A stretch of DNA of 64,000 nt from positions 4,207,976-4,271,975 of the forward strand of contig CM017569.1 of NCBI GenBank assembly GCA_007844125.1, in the 5' to 3' direction. This document shows, one piece after another, positions 63,316 to 64,000 of this stretch. The position numbers were made by a program, and so were the translations under genes. Below the pieces are notes generated by a model. It was not told where the DNA came from, made no database searches, and saw only the letters and a program-made list of their open reading frames with translations. Source of the DNA: Sinonovacula constricta (Eukaryota; Mollusca; Bivalvia; Cardiida; Solecurtidae). Each line of letters begins with the position of its first letter. Within the stretch, counting starts at the first letter, position 1.

Positions 63316-63567
63316 GCCAACACTACAGTAGGTGGTACAATGGGAAACTTGGAATTGAATACAGCTGCTCGAAATGACTTTTTATCCTTAATGGAGTCTG
63401 GAAGATCTGACATTATGACATATCTGTCAACTGTAAAGTCTACTTTGGTAGGCCATATCCCTATGGAGGTGTCTTTCTGTTTTATATCAGATGATGAAGG
63501 TGGAACTTTCTGTGCCAAATCAAGGGGTTTGGCTAAAGGAGCCCTTGTGTTGCATTGCTCTTTAGGC
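63272..63567 (-). CDS. First visible exon of the minus-strand gene
   Basis: The acceptor AAATCTGATTTCAG lies just upstream, and the donor is GAAG|GTGGGT (GT at 63271-63270). The 296-nt exon reads PKEQCNTRAPLAKPLDLAQK..., a Pro/Ser linker, then TKVDFTVDRYVIMSDLPDSI, KDKKSFRAAVFNSKFPIVPP and TVVLAADKKQALLICHSAE. A decayed relative at 7521-7813 starts at the same kind of acceptor and shares the second half. The open frame continues upstream of the acceptor, so a longer exon is possible. Earlier exons would lie beyond 64000. Product unknown; a PARP14-like N-terminal module is only a guess from the neighbouring macro gene. Confidence 0.65.
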
Positions 63568-63569
63568 CT

Positions 63570-64000
63570 GAAATCAGATTTCAGGTGAGAATCAATAAAT
63601 GGCAATGAGGTACGGCAGAGGCATGGGTGCACCACAGTGGCATGCAGCACACTCATGTGAAACCGCATTCTCATAAAGCCATAGCCACAGTAAATAGTAA
63701 ACCAGCCTTTATTCACGCCCTTAAGTTTAGAAACATTTTACATTTAAATCTGTTACCTTTGGTTGTAGGTTAAAACGTTGTTGGCAATAAAATAATCGGA
63801 TAAAAACCAGTATCAAGAACTAGAATGCAGACCTCTCTGTCTCATACAGTAGGGATTTATCTAATTATCCTAATGAAGTTTCATAATTGCATGTTCAGAA
63901 TGTATTAAAATGATATTTTGACCAAAAAATATGTCATATCGCAAAAGCAGTTATTATCAAATTATTTTGCGTTTTATCTTAATGAACTCTAACTTATAAT
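63570..64000. other. Right edge, intron or upstream sequence
   Basis: Upstream of the first visible exon of the minus-strand gene. No further exon recognised. Confidence 0.4.

Overview
The window looks like nuclear DNA from an invertebrate, most likely a bivalve mollusc. It is AT-rich and intron-rich, its proteins are split into short exons with GT/AG borders, and it is full of retrotransposon wreckage and degenerate repeats of kinds I associate with mollusc genomes (units with GACCCCACGTGACCC, units with AACAGTGACTTTGACCCCA, tRNA-headed SINEs). No bacterial or organellar gene organisation is present. The species assignment is an inference from sequence style only.

Layout, left to right. (1) 0.3-4 kb: a degenerate plus-strand LINE with an internal deletion and a 98-bp TA run in its reverse transcriptase (RT). 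(2) 7.5-7.8 kb: a decayed exon related to an exon of the minus-strand gene at 63 kb. (3) 12.9-14.85 kb: mollusc-type degenerate repeats; 15.1-15.8 kb: a minisatellite with 102-bp higher-order units. (4) 16.0-17.7 kb: a decayed DNA transposon with inverted ends and a remnant of a TTF-type zinc finger. (5) 17.9-19.6 kb: two LINE fragments in opposite orientations. (6) 20.6-21.7 kb: a TATA-rich minisatellite. (7) 22.6-43.9 kb: a macro-domain (ADP-ribose-binding) gene whose internal exons lie in a ~9.92-kb unit present twice in direct tandem (24026-33945 and 33946-43874). I counted about 17 substitutions and two small indels between the copies. Each unit also carries a dead, probably Penelope-like retroelement and an intronic minisatellite. 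The upstream coding exon at 23514-23618 lies outside the unit and is present only once.

(8) 44-51.6 kb: remains of an older paralog of the 5' part of the macro gene. Its coding exon at 51472 has a stop codon, and the locus is interrupted by a LINE (45499-50874, minus strand). That LINE is bounded by 8-bp direct repeats, has NRF1/YY1-like motifs at its 5' end, has ORF1 joined in frame to ORF2 across a single TAG, and ends in a 32-nt copy of the 5' end of U2 snRNA lying inside the flanking repeats. (9) 55.3 kb: a solo copy of the 3' region of the Penelope-like element. (10) 56.2-63.6 kb: a minus-strand gene of at least three exons whose phases join correctly; its last exon has one in-frame stop. 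The protein is unidentified; a PARP14-like relationship is only a guess. Mollusc repeats and a tRNA-headed SINE lie in its introns.

The main theme is birth and death of macro-domain and associated genes in a retroelement-rich region. The most unusual single item is the LINE with the U2-derived 3' tail. All exon models come from reading splice signals and phases; no transcript or database evidence was available.
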